Shown: positions 1-6,430, counted from the first letter of the stretch. The stretch is DNA of 7,584 nucleotides from Phycisphaeraceae bacterium (GCA_016763955.1 JAESSU010000077.1:1-7584); one strand, 5' to 3'. Notes: generated by a model not told the origin, from the sequence alone. Program-made: numbers and translations.

Positions 1-337
1 AGCTTTCCCCTGAGAAGTCGGGCGTTAATCTTGAAGTTACTGCGCAGACATTTCATGAACGGTACACCCCCCGCCCTCCTGCACCGGGATTGAATTTGTT
101 GGAGGTGCTTAACTGGACTCCTGAATCACGCCAGCAAGCCTTCATGGGTTCCGCCCTTAGCGGATGAAGCTGGAGATGGTTAAACGCAACGCATTGATCG
201 CAGCAGGTAATCATCTTGCTCAACAACAAGACCACAACCTGCGTGAGCGTATTGACGAAATAGCGCAAGACGAATCTGAATCAGAGATGGTTCGCAACAC
301 AGCCAAAGTGGTGATGTCACGATTGGATGAGAGGTAG
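1..337 (+). CDS. queG: Epoxyqueuosine reductase QueG, C-terminal end (5' truncated by window, frameshifted)
   Basis: QueG reduces epoxyqueuosine to queuosine, the last step of queuosine synthesis in the tRNA wobble position; it is a cytosolic cobalamin and Fe-S enzyme. Only its C-terminal HEAT-like part is here; the catalytic domain and Fe-S cysteines lie before the window. Two frames carry it. Codons from position 3 give a stretch ending LLEVLNWTPESRQQAFMGSA and run into a TGA at 162-164. A frame offset by one base, from 164 on, gives KLEMVKRNALIAAGN and then a helical tail to TAG at 335-337. In QueG proteins these join as GSA-[IL]-RR-x(n)-RN-x-[AL]-IA-x-GN, so they are one gene with one base lost at about 157-163 (AGGCGG would have become AGCGG). 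The gene converges on the minus-strand run. Family assignment is fairly sure from the GSA...RNALIAAGN signature. Whether the break is real or a read error cannot be told here. Confidence 0.82.
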
Positions 338-349
338 CGTATTTTGCAT

Positions 350-387
350 AAAAAAAAGCCGCGGGAAACCAAAGGATTCCTGCGGGC
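350..387 (-). terminator. Rho-independent terminator of the hydrolase gene
   Basis: The arms at 358-367 and 377-387 pair over 10 base pairs, with one bulged G and one G-U pair, around a 9-base loop. Read on the minus strand, the hairpin is followed at once by a run of eight U (350-357). It lies about 60 bases past the stop of the secreted hydrolase and probably ends the whole minus-strand run. On the plus strand there is no U-run after the hairpin, so it is at best a weak terminator for queG. Confidence 0.82.
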
Positions 388-445
388 AATGGATCATTGA
401 AAACGAAAAGTCATTTTGCAACAAACTCTAGAAGCTGACGCTTGA

Positions 446-1330
446 TCACTTCTGACTCGATTCATCTGCTTTAAGATGCTTATCCAGAAAAGCTTTGATG
501 TCTTGACCAACCTGCGGTGTTGCGAACGCACGGCCGCCATGTTTTGCATCTTTGAGTAGATGTAATATCGATTCAACGCCTAACTTTTTATACATTGCAT
601 CCAAAGTGATACTCTGCTGCGGGACGACAACGGGGTCCAAATCGCCATGGAAAATGATCACCGGCGGATCGTGAGCATCTAAATAACTCACGGGGCTCGC
701 ATCCTTGCCGAATGCTTCGACAATGTTCATTTTCCGGCCACGTGCAGTGGCTTGTCCCAATGCATAAAGATCTGATGGGCCATAAAAATCCACAATCGCA
801 TCAACACGCGAATTTTGATCCAGATGGTCCCCGACTTTGCCTTGCAAAGCAGGCACATCACTGGCAACACCCACAAGCAATGCAAGATGCCCGCCTGCTG
901 AGCCTCCGCCGACACCCACTTTTTTGATGCTATAACCATACACCGGAGCCTTGGCTTTGAGCCAGCGAATCGCAGCATTACAGTCATGGATGTGATTAGG
1001 ATGATTCTGTAAACCACCAAGTCGATAATCGATACTCGCCACTGCGTATCCCAAAGACGCTAGATTCATAATCTGCGGTTGAAACATGGCCTTGCTACCA
1101 TTGCGCCAACCCCCGCCATGAATCCAGACAAACAGAAGTTCGTTGCCAGTCATTTTCTTGGGTAGATACAAGTCGAGTTTGAGTTGCACCCCATCTTCGA
1201 CCGTGGCATACACCAGATCACGTTGGACCAAGACCCCCTCAGGCAAGCGACGGTTACGCTGCGGCTTCGCATGTAACTCAGAACAAACAAAAGCCATCAA
1301 TAAGAGAACTATAAAAAGACGAATCACCAT
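446..1330 (-). CDS. Secreted alpha/beta hydrolase (acetyl-esterase / BD-FAE type)
   Basis: A 294-residue predicted serine esterase exported by a Sec signal peptide (about residues 1-21, hydrophobic core RLFIVLLLMAFVC, likely cut after LHA). The oxyanion-hole motif HGGGW is at 71-75, the nucleophile elbow GGGSAGGH at 141-148 (Ser144), the likely acid Asp232 in HGDLDPVV, and the catalytic His264 in DAKHGG. This is the layout of the esterase/lipase group that removes acetyl or feruloyl groups from esters, often on plant or algal polysaccharides; the actual substrate is not shown. The start is ATG at 1330: a GGAG lies 6 bases upstream (1337-1340), whereas the TTG at 1342 overlaps that site and gives an odd charged extension before the signal peptide. 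Cys16 in the signal peptide does not make a proper lipobox. The gene is the last of the minus-strand run and ends shortly before the terminator. Confidence 0.88.
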   Translation of the reverse strand: MVIRLFIVLLLMAFVCSELHAKPQRNRRLPEGVLVQRDLVYATVEDGVQLKLDLYLPKKMTGNELLFVWIHGGGWRNGSKAMFQPQIMNLASLGYAVASIDYRLGGLQNHPNHIHDCNAAIRWLKAKAPVYGYSIKKVGVGGGSAGGHLALLVGVASDVPALQGKVGDHLDQNSRVDAIVDFYGPSDLYALGQATARGRKMNIVEAFGKDASPVSYLDAHDPPVIIFHGDLDPVVVPQQSITLDAMYKKLGVESILHLLKDAKHGGRAFATPQVGQDIKAFLDKHLKADESSQK

Positions 1331-1336
1331 AGGAAA

Positions 1337-1340
1337 CTCC
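1337..1340 (-). promoter_or_regulatory. Ribosome binding site that sets the hydrolase start
   Basis: GGAG on the minus strand, 6 bases before the ATG at 1330. It favours that ATG over the upstream in-frame TTG at 1342, whose own codons would cover the site. Confidence 0.6.
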
Positions 1341-1388
1341 AATCGTTTGAAGTTTAACGCGTGGAGCTTTGAATTTATTGCCAGACGA

Positions 1389-2150
1389 TTATTTTATAAT
1401 GTTCAATGACCAGTCATATTCAAGAAACACATGATCAATCCCACGCGCTGGCAGCGTTTTGTACTTGCGGACATAAGACTGAATTTTATCTTTTCCCCCA
1501 AAATCATCTGCATACCAGTTGAAAATTTGTGACAGATACAGCTTGTGATTTTTAAGGTCCAAGCGATTACGAGAGGGTTCCTTGTTAAGCCAATGTGCCA
1601 TCTTCTTTTCAAGCACCGCATCAACTGTTGCAGCGTTATACGCTTTATTTAAAAGCGGCGGACATGAAACCGCACCACAAACCAAAGCCACATGAATGCG
1701 GGGGTCTTTGAAGGTTGGGCGAATGATTTTATTCTCAAGATCATTGAGTGAAACAGCCCCAGACTCGAGCTTAACGAGCTTGTCTTTAAAAATCTTAAAA
1801 CCATCAGCAGCCGGTGAGTAACTAGGCTTGTACCGCTGCGTGACGGCATGGATCATGGTCGCATTGTAGAGATTGATGTAGTAAGCCAACTTTTGATTTC
1901 GTGTTAGGCGTTCAACTTTTACCATGGACAGTTGTTTTAAATATGCCCCCAACGCAAATCTGTCATGCTTGATAATGCCCAAGTAATCCACACGTTGATG
2001 ATGGACATATTTTTGCAATAAATGATTGAACACCGAGTGATTGACTGTCGGCTGACTTGTTGCAGGTTGAGTCGTCGGCTGAGTTGCAGACTGAGCATAA
2101 AGACTACTAGTGACCGCTAAAAGTACAATTAGTGATAGGATTCGTTTCAT
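1389..2150 (-). CDS. Secreted DUF547 domain protein
   Basis: A 253-residue exported protein of unknown function. A Sec signal peptide covers about residues 1-19 (MKRILSLIVLLAVTSSLYA, cut before Gln20), followed by a short Thr-Gln-Pro-rich linker (21-35). The rest is a DUF547 domain. The signature pieces are KLAYYINLYNA (87-97), HVALVCGAVSCPPL (153-166) with the paired Cys158 and Cys163, FNWYADDFG (210-218), and the closing YDWSLN (245-250). DUF547 proteins are common as secreted or lipid-anchored proteins; no firm biochemical role is known to me, although conserved His and Cys residues suggest a catalytic or redox site. I chose ATG at 2150 because it opens the signal peptide directly; the GTG at 2177 adds nine residues before it. 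Only a weak GGA precedes the ATG. It sits 52 bases after the deaminase stop and 58 bases before the hydrolase start, with no terminator on either side, so co-transcription is likely. Confidence 0.87.
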   Translation of the reverse strand: MKRILSLIVLLAVTSSLYAQSATQPTTQPATSQPTVNHSVFNHLLQKYVHHQRVDYLGIIKHDRFALGAYLKQLSMVKVERLTRNQKLAYYINLYNATMIHAVTQRYKPSYSPAADGFKIFKDKLVKLESGAVSLNDLENKIIRPTFKDPRIHVALVCGAVSCPPLLNKAYNAATVDAVLEKKMAHWLNKEPSRNRLDLKNHKLYLSQIFNWYADDFGGKDKIQSYVRKYKTLPARGIDHVFLEYDWSLNIIK

Positions 2151-2202
2151 CGTTTTTCCAATGGGTAATAGTGACACTGGTTTAACCCAGCAAGTTGTCT
2201 AA

Positions 2203-2688
2203 CTATTCCATCGACCGCAAAGCAAAGCGTCGCGGATCACCTAGCCGCTGAGCGAGTTGTGATTCTGTGAGCTTGCCCTGCTTAAGAACCCATTGCACTT
2301 CACTGGCTAAGGTCACATCAAAAATGCCCGGATCATCTGCTGCGATGAGCAGGTTCACATCACTTGCAAGAAAACGATGCACCGGATGATCCGCAGGCAA
2401 AGGCACGCCGCCGATGCGCAAATTAGATGTCGGGCAGGTTTCAATAACGGTTCCCATTTGCGTTAGCTCACCGAGTACATAATTTTGTCGTTTAGTCACA
2501 TCCATTAAACGATGTTCGTCATAGGTTCTTGTCACAGGGATATCAGTTGGCTGTTTTGCAAGTGCTTGACGTTCAGATAAAAGTGCTGCCTCATCCACAA
2601 ACACACCTGCATCGCGCAACCCCTGTGCATGTTCAAGGTCATAGGCAATCTGATCCAACCGTTCACTTAACGGTTCAGCGACATGGCA
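2203..2688 (-). CDS. Adenosine deaminase family protein, C-terminal fragment (after frameshift)
   Basis: This frame carries the second half of the deaminase that begins at 3533. Just after the frame change it reads VAEPLSERLDQIAYDLEHAQ, with a stop in the same frame at 2689-2691 that prevents it from starting earlier. It holds the family motifs expected after the GHA motif: ETCPTSNLRIGG, where family members carry a Cys-Pro-x-Ser-Asn near the active site, and LLIAADDPGIF, where the first Asp of the DD pair is the zinc ligand and the second contacts the substrate. A TTG at 2658 could in principle start it, but no clear ribosome binding site precedes it, and this half alone would lack most of the metal site. 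With one base restored, the gene is 443 codons, longer than the roughly 330-350 of a standard adenosine deaminase. Confidence 0.8.
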   Translation of the reverse strand, partial: CHVAEPLSERLDQIAYDLEHAQGLRDAGVFVDEAALLSERQALAKQPTDIPVTRTYDEHRLMDVTKRQNYVLGELTQMGTVIETCPTSNLRIGGVPLPADHPVHRFLASDVNLLIAADDPGIFDVTLASEVQWVLKQGKLTESQLAQRLGDPRRFALRSME

Positions 2689-3533
2689 TCATCACGCCTC
2701 GCAATCGCAATCTCCGGGGGCATACCCAAAGCAATCGCATGTCCCAAGCGTTTTGCACCCATAATCGCTGCTTGATGACACCAACGAATCGCGCTTTCTA
2801 ATGACTTATCAAAAAAGCTTTCACCAACGTGATACACCACCGCCAAACCATGCTTTGGGTTTGCGGCATTGTCCTTGCGTAACTGTTGAAAAAAAGCTTT
2901 CATACTTCCGGGGGGATAGCCCTCTTCCCAAAAGCAAAAGTCGATTCCCACAATTATATTTTTTAGACACGGCTGTTCATCAAGTAATTGCTTTAACCAG
3001 CCATAGGTCTGCACAACATTATCCCGTGGCAGAGATGCGATGTAGCGAATCTGCATTTGCGAATCACACGCTTGCAAACAGGCTAAAGCGTACTCGCTAT
3101 GAAAGGCTCTAAATGTTTCGTAGGTCGTCGCAATGCTGCTCATTGCACGGTATTCGACATAGCGCAAACCTTGCTGTCGATGTCGAGCAAAGATGCGATC
3201 AAGCATGAGCTTTTGATTGCCCGTGACTTTTCGCAAATACCTGGCAACATAGATCAGCAAATCAAACCGAGCCTGAAACCGGGCAAAATCACCCGCATCC
3301 GCTTCAGTGACCACATAGCCTTGTTTTAAAGGCTCAATATCATTGTGATCAATAGCTCGCTCAAACCACGCGATCGGATCAACCGCTTGCCCAAAGACCT
3401 GCTGATAGTTTTTACAGTATTGCGTCCAGTCAATCTCGCGGTAAAAATCACGAGCGACATGCACAAGACCTTGGACATGCAGGCAACCGCCTATATGAAC
3501 GTGTAACTCAGATTGTTTGAGTTTTTCGAGCAT
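2667..3533 (-). CDS. Adenosine deaminase family protein, N-terminal fragment (before frameshift)
   Basis: This is the first 288 codons of a zinc-dependent amidohydrolase of the adenosine/AMP deaminase family, which hydrolyses the 6-amino group of a purine nucleoside or base. The metal-binding motif HxH is at 11-13 (ELHVHIGG), the catalytic HxGE at 235-238 (YHVGE, with His as ligand and Glu as proton donor), and the RLGHA motif at 262-266. All are in the family order. Unusual points are Gly in place of the common Asp after HxHI/L (HIGG, not HLDG) and extra length between the first motif and HxGE, so the substrate may not be adenosine itself. No signal peptide is seen, so it should be cytosolic. 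The frame ends in MSLNR and TAA at 2667, just where the C-terminal half continues in the frame one base away; a missing C at about 2685-2687 (GCCCAT to GCCAT) explains it. The ATG at 3533 is preferred over the TTG at 3539; neither has a clear ribosome binding site. Confidence 0.83.
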   Translation of the reverse strand: MLEKLKQSELHVHIGGCLHVQGLVHVARDFYREIDWTQYCKNYQQVFGQAVDPIAWFERAIDHNDIEPLKQGYVVTEADAGDFARFQARFDLLIYVARYLRKVTGNQKLMLDRIFARHRQQGLRYVEYRAMSSIATTYETFRAFHSEYALACLQACDSQMQIRYIASLPRDNVVQTYGWLKQLLDEQPCLKNIIVGIDFCFWEEGYPPGSMKAFFQQLRKDNAANPKHGLAVVYHVGESFFDKSLESAIRWCHQAAIMGAKRLGHAIALGMPPEIAIARRDDAMSLNR

Positions 3534-3548
3534 GGGCAATGCGCAAAC

Positions 3549-3596
3549 TAAAGCGTGGGGTTTCAGACCCCGGGGACTAAAGTCCCGCGGGCTTTA
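3549..3596. repeat. Compact multi-palindrome element between yidC and the deaminase gene
   Basis: These 48 bases are almost wholly self-complementary. The outer arms TAAAGC (3549-3554) and GCTTTA (3591-3596) pair and enclose two adjacent hairpins. The first is GGGGT/ACCCC (3557-3561 with 3567-3571, 5-base loop); the second is GGGAC/GTCCC (3573-3577 with 3582-3586, 4-base loop). Overlapping them are the palindromes CCCCGGGG (3568-3575) and CCCGCGGG (3584-3591), and TACGTA (3595-3600) follows. The whole can fold into a small three-way junction on either strand. It starts 16 bases before the deaminase ATG and lies just past the yidC stop. There is no U-run, so it does not look like a standard terminator. 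It resembles dispersed intergenic palindromic (REP-like or small non-autonomous) elements, but only one copy is in this window. Confidence 0.6.
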
Positions 3597-3609
3597 CGTA
3601 AGAACATCA

Positions 3610-5868
3610 TTACTTACGCTTCTTGTTTTTACTGGGTTTCTGACTCTGCTTGTGTTGAGCTTGTTCCATCTTCGCTTGCATGGATTTTGAGATTCGATCC
3701 ATAAAGCCCCCCTCTTTGCGAGGCTTGACTTTAAAGAGTTCGCCAGAAGCTTCCTGTTCATTGATATGCTTACGCACAAGGTAGCTGTCGATCATGCCTG
3801 CGGTGGTGGAGCTAAGGATGTACAACGTCAAACCACTAGGAGCTGAGTACAAGAAGAACGGGAAGAGCAGCGTCATGAACTTCATCATCTTCTGCTGCTG
3901 AGCGGCCTGTTCATTGGCTGCGGGGGGCATGGTGAGCTTCTGCTGGAAGAAGAACATCACTCCCATCAGTAGCGGCAAAATATTGACCCCTGTCATATGA
4001 AAATTAATAAAAATCAAGGGAATGGAAAAACCAGCGCCACTGAATTGGACAAAGTTATCCGGAGCAGAAAGGTCTGCTAGGAATTGCCAACTCCCACCGG
4101 AGATCGTTTGAAAAACCCCATAAAACGCGGGGACATGACGAAGTTCAATCGCAAAGTAGAGCATCGCATAAAGTGCAATCCAAATCGGTGTCTGCAAAAA
4201 CATCGGCGCACACCCGAGCATGTTAGCTGGGTTAATGTTCTTCTCACGGAAGAGCTTCATCTGTTCCTGCTGGTACTTCTGCTGATCGTTAGCATACTTT
4301 TCTTTAAGCTTTTTAAGCTCAGGTTGGACGGACTGCATTTGCTTGCCCATCTTGGTCATGTTGATCTGAGACTTCTTGGTAATCGGATGCAACAAAGCTC
4401 GCACACACAGCACGAGGATGATGATGGAGATGCCCCAGTCCCAAACAATGCCATGCAGGAATCGCAGGAAGTTAAGTAGGCCATGTGCAAGCCACTGAAA
4501 AGTGAACCACGTGCAGCCTAGTTCATAGCGGATCAACTCATAAAGTGAGTAACTCGCAAAAGGCTGTTGTGTAAGAATGTCCTTGAGTCGTGGCCCCGCA
4601 TAGAGATCAATATCAATATTAGCCGTCTTGCCCGGTTCAATGGTGATGGGCTTGGTTGTTAGGATTAGCAGCAACGTACTAGGGTCTTTGGCATTGTGAC
4701 CTGTATCAGGCGTTCCCACGATAAATGTACGAATAGAAGCAAACATCCCATCAGGGCCGAGCATTGACTTGGGCTTGTCATTGCCATCATATGCCGCATC
4801 TGTGACCAGCGGGGTATACATGGCCATGGCAAAATAACGGTTCACCGATGCGGTCCAAACCATTTGCGCGTTGACGGGTGCTTTATGAGCAGGCCAATAT
4901 ACAGAAGGCTCTAGCGGTTTACCCGTCGCCTTATTTTCCAGATTAGCAACGTAGTTTTTGACAATCTTTGTCCGAGCGATAAATCCCTTATCCGCATAAA
5001 CGTACTTACGCTTCGTGTCATAATCAGGATCGAAATACCCCGTCGCCATGTTACGACGGTCGCCCATATAAGAAGCTTTATCCGCAGCAACTTCTGAGAA
5101 CCCGTACTGATTCCAGACGATGCGTAAGGCCACGTCTGTATGGTTAATGACTTGTTGTTTACAGGCAATTTGATTACCTGTTAGTGAATACACACGGACA
5201 AGTTGGACGAGTACTTTGCCAGCCTCGTCTGCTAAGTCGATGCTGTATTTGCCGGGCCTGTTTTGATCAAGAACCCAACGTTGATCAGAAAGTTTAAAAG
5301 CCTGCCCGTTGACAGTGATCTGTCGGGCTGCAAAAGGGAAATAATAACTGCCGGGATTATTATGGTCTTCGATCACATTCTGAACGGTGTAGTGTTCTTC
5401 GCCATGCAGGTCTTTGCGATAGTTAGTCAGCTGCACATTGTAGAGCCCTGCCCCCCAGCCGGTGAATTGCACTTGCAGTTTATCATCGGACTCTGGGTCT
5501 AATGAGCCCAGTGTGCTGACCACTGCTTTTTGGGCTGCGACAAGATGCATCGTCGGAAGTTGGGCAACGTCAGCCTCTTTAGCAGGTGCATGCAGCGTAT
5601 CGACAGAACTTTTGACTTGATCAACAAGTGAAACGCCTTGATCAATGTCCGGCTTAGCTTCTGCGCTAGCGGGCTGATCTTGTGTCTGAACGTGTTGCAG
5701 ATTAGTTGCAGGTGTCTTTATAGATTGGTCTGTGGGCTTGAGCATGGCAAGCACGAAAACGGAACCGATAATTAAAGCCAGTATGGGTACGAGTATACGC
5801 AAGGGTTTGTTCGCCTTTGTGAAGGAATCGAAGTAAGCCCCACAGTATAGAAAAAGGAGCCCTCCCAT
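3610..5868 (-). CDS. yidC: Membrane protein insertase YidC (Oxa1 family)
   Basis: YidC inserts and folds inner-membrane proteins, alone or with SecYEG. Counting from the ATG at 5868 (752 residues), the first membrane segment is at about 24-42, then a Gln/Ala/Lys/Asp-rich spacer, then the periplasmic beta-rich domain at about 115-430. The conserved Oxa1 core follows: a segment around 477-497 with the groove arginine Arg490 (CVRALLHPITKKSQ), a charged coiled coil facing the cytoplasm (about 505-545), then membrane segments near 551-575, 613-642 and 664-695 (APSGLTLYILSSTTAGM). The Lys-rich tail (715-752) is typical of ribosome-contacting ends. The start is uncertain: a promoter-like pair at 5844-5873 overlaps the ATG, and the TTG at 5802 (residue 23) opens neatly on the first membrane segment with AAAGGCG 11 bases upstream. 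It is separated from cheY by a terminator and from the deaminase by the palindromic element. Identity is certain; only the start is open. Confidence 0.95.
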   Translation of the reverse strand: MGGLLFLYCGAYFDSFTKANKPLRILVPILALIIGSVFVLAMLKPTDQSIKTPATNLQHVQTQDQPASAEAKPDIDQGVSLVDQVKSSVDTLHAPAKEADVAQLPTMHLVAAQKAVVSTLGSLDPESDDKLQVQFTGWGAGLYNVQLTNYRKDLHGEEHYTVQNVIEDHNNPGSYYFPFAARQITVNGQAFKLSDQRWVLDQNRPGKYSIDLADEAGKVLVQLVRVYSLTGNQIACKQQVINHTDVALRIVWNQYGFSEVAADKASYMGDRRNMATGYFDPDYDTKRKYVYADKGFIARTKIVKNYVANLENKATGKPLEPSVYWPAHKAPVNAQMVWTASVNRYFAMAMYTPLVTDAAYDGNDKPKSMLGPDGMFASIRTFIVGTPDTGHNAKDPSTLLLILTTKPITIEPGKTANIDIDLYAGPRLKDILTQQPFASYSLYELIRYELGCTWFTFQWLAHGLLNFLRFLHGIVWDWGISIIILVLCVRALLHPITKKSQINMTKMGKQMQSVQPELKKLKEKYANDQQKYQQEQMKLFREKNINPANMLGCAPMFLQTPIWIALYAMLYFAIELRHVPAFYGVFQTISGGSWQFLADLSAPDNFVQFSGAGFSIPLIFINFHMTGVNILPLLMGVMFFFQQKLTMPPAANEQAAQQQKMMKFMTLLFPFFLYSAPSGLTLYILSSTTAGMIDSYLVRKHINEQEASGELFKVKPRKEGGFMDRISKSMQAKMEQAQHKQSQKPSKNKKRK

Positions 5869-5873
5869 GCCAA
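5844..5873 (-). promoter_or_regulatory. Sigma70-like promoter for yidC
   Basis: On the minus strand TTGGCA (5868-5873) and TATACT (5844-5849) stand 18 bases apart, one base more than the ideal. Transcription would start near 5837, downstream of the nominal yidC ATG at 5868, and so would fit translation from the TTG at 5802. It follows the cheY terminator and the octamer cluster, which is a sensible place for a promoter. Called by eye from the consensus. Confidence 0.5.
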
Positions 5874-5903
5874 TGTCGCTACCGGGGCCTCAGATGATCG
5901 GGG

Positions 5904-5935
5904 TGGACGTTTGGACGTTAATGAATAATGTCCAA
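5904..5935. promoter_or_regulatory. Octamer cluster upstream of the yidC promoter (possible operator)
   Basis: TGGACGTT occurs twice in perfect tandem (5904-5911 and 5912-5919), and a third copy with one change (TGGACATT) lies inverted at 5928-5935. The second and third copies form a 10-base inverted repeat (5911-5920 with 5926-5935, one G-U pair, 5-base loop). The cluster lies about 30-60 bases before the -35 box of yidC, where an activator or dimeric regulator could bind. As RNA it could form a hairpin but has no U-run on either strand, so a terminator is less likely. No regulator is known for it. Confidence 0.4.
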
Positions 5936-5985
5936 TGATGGTTTAAAAGCTGATTTACCCGATATTAATGACTAATGCGCATAAC

Positions 5986-6013
5986 AAACCAGGTCCCAAT
6001 TGGAACCTGGTTT
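5986..6013 (-). terminator. Hairpin terminator after cheY
   Basis: The arms AAACCAGGT (5986-5994) and ACCTGGTTT (6005-6013) pair over 9 bases. After one mismatch the inner palindrome CCAATTGG can extend the stem. On the minus strand the stem ends in GGTTT followed by GTTAT, a modest U-rich tail. It lies 30 bases beyond the cheY stop and before the yidC promoter region, so it most likely ends the cheA-cheY transcript. The U-tail is imperfect, hence moderate confidence in its strength. Confidence 0.65.
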
Positions 6014-6043
6014 GATTAAAAAATCTGTTTTATTGAATCGTAT

Positions 6044-6418
6044 TTAGGCGGCCTTACCGCACTTTTGCATGGTCAATTCAATTTTGCTGCTCAGCGCATC
6101 AGGTGTAAAAGGCTTAACGACATAGTTGTTCACGCCTGCCTTAAGCGCATCGACGACGCGATGTTTTTCAGCTTCGGTTGTCACCATAATCACAGGGGTT
6201 GCCTTATCTTTCTGACGGTAAGCCTGTAAGAAAGACAAGCCATCCATATTGGGCATATTCCAGTCCAACAGAATCAGGTCCGGCTTTTCAGCAAACACTT
6301 TGCTTAGCGCGTCCTGACCATCACAAGCTTCAACAAGATCCGTATGTCCCATTTGTGTCAAAATCCCTTTTTGGATGCTGCGCATGGTTTTCGAATCGTC
6401 AACTAGCATAATTTTCAT
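6044..6418 (-). CDS. cheY: CheY-type single-domain response regulator
   Basis: A 124-residue receiver domain with no output domain, as in CheY, which takes phosphate from CheA and then binds the flagellar switch or another partner. The acidic pair is Asp7-Asp8 (MLVDDSKTMR), the phosphate-accepting residue is Asp52 (LLDWNMPNMDG), the switch threonine is Thr80 (MVTTEAEK), and the conserved lysine is Lys102 (YVVKPF) with Tyr99 at the aromatic switch position. All are intact. The start is ATG at 6418, with AGGAGA 6 bases upstream; the in-frame TTG at 6433 lies within that site's neighbourhood and would add five charged residues. The gene follows cheA on the same strand with a 91-base gap and ends 30 bases before a terminator. 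The adjacent CheA makes CheY the best reading, though a CheY-like regulator serving another output is possible. Confidence 0.9.
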   Translation of the reverse strand: MKIMLVDDSKTMRSIQKGILTQMGHTDLVEACDGQDALSKVFAEKPDLILLDWNMPNMDGLSFLQAYRQKDKATPVIMVTTEAEKHRVVDALKAGVNNYVVKPFTPDALSSKIELTMQKCGKAA

Positions 6419-6424
6419 AGATTC

Positions 6425-6430
6425 TCTCCT
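6425..6430 (-). promoter_or_regulatory. Ribosome binding site of cheY
   Basis: AGGAGA on the minus strand, 6 bases from the ATG at 6418. It is the best ribosome binding site in the window and decides the cheY start against the TTG at 6433. Confidence 0.7.

Noticed and set aside
180..389. 69-codon open frame on the minus strand
   Set aside because: It overlaps the QueG end on the other strand and the terminator, and has no family features.
341..420. ATTTTGCA present on both sides of the terminator (341-348 and 413-420)
   Set aside because: Eight AT-rich bases twice in 80 is weak, and there is no inserted element or other repeat end to make it a target-site duplication.
712..1020. Open frames in other frames across the hydrolase gene
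   Set aside because: They are shadows of a clear esterase with an intact catalytic triad.
2058..2092. Low-complexity direct repeats in DNA
   Set aside because: This is the Thr-Gln-Pro linker of the DUF547 protein just after its signal peptide, a common flexible spacer.
3549..3596. tRNA-like cloverleaf
   Set aside because: It is too short at 48 bases, has no T-loop (GTTCGA-like) sequence, no plausible anticodon arm and no acceptor stem of 7 pairs.
4084..4479. 131-codon open frame on the plus strand
   Set aside because: It lies wholly antisense to the conserved YidC core, has no recognisable domain, and is explained by codon bias of the opposite gene.
5264..5287. TTGATCA repeated twice, with more copies near 5618 and 5639
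   Set aside because: All lie inside yidC coding sequence and encode Asp-Gln pairs; there is no fixed spacing suggesting an operator.
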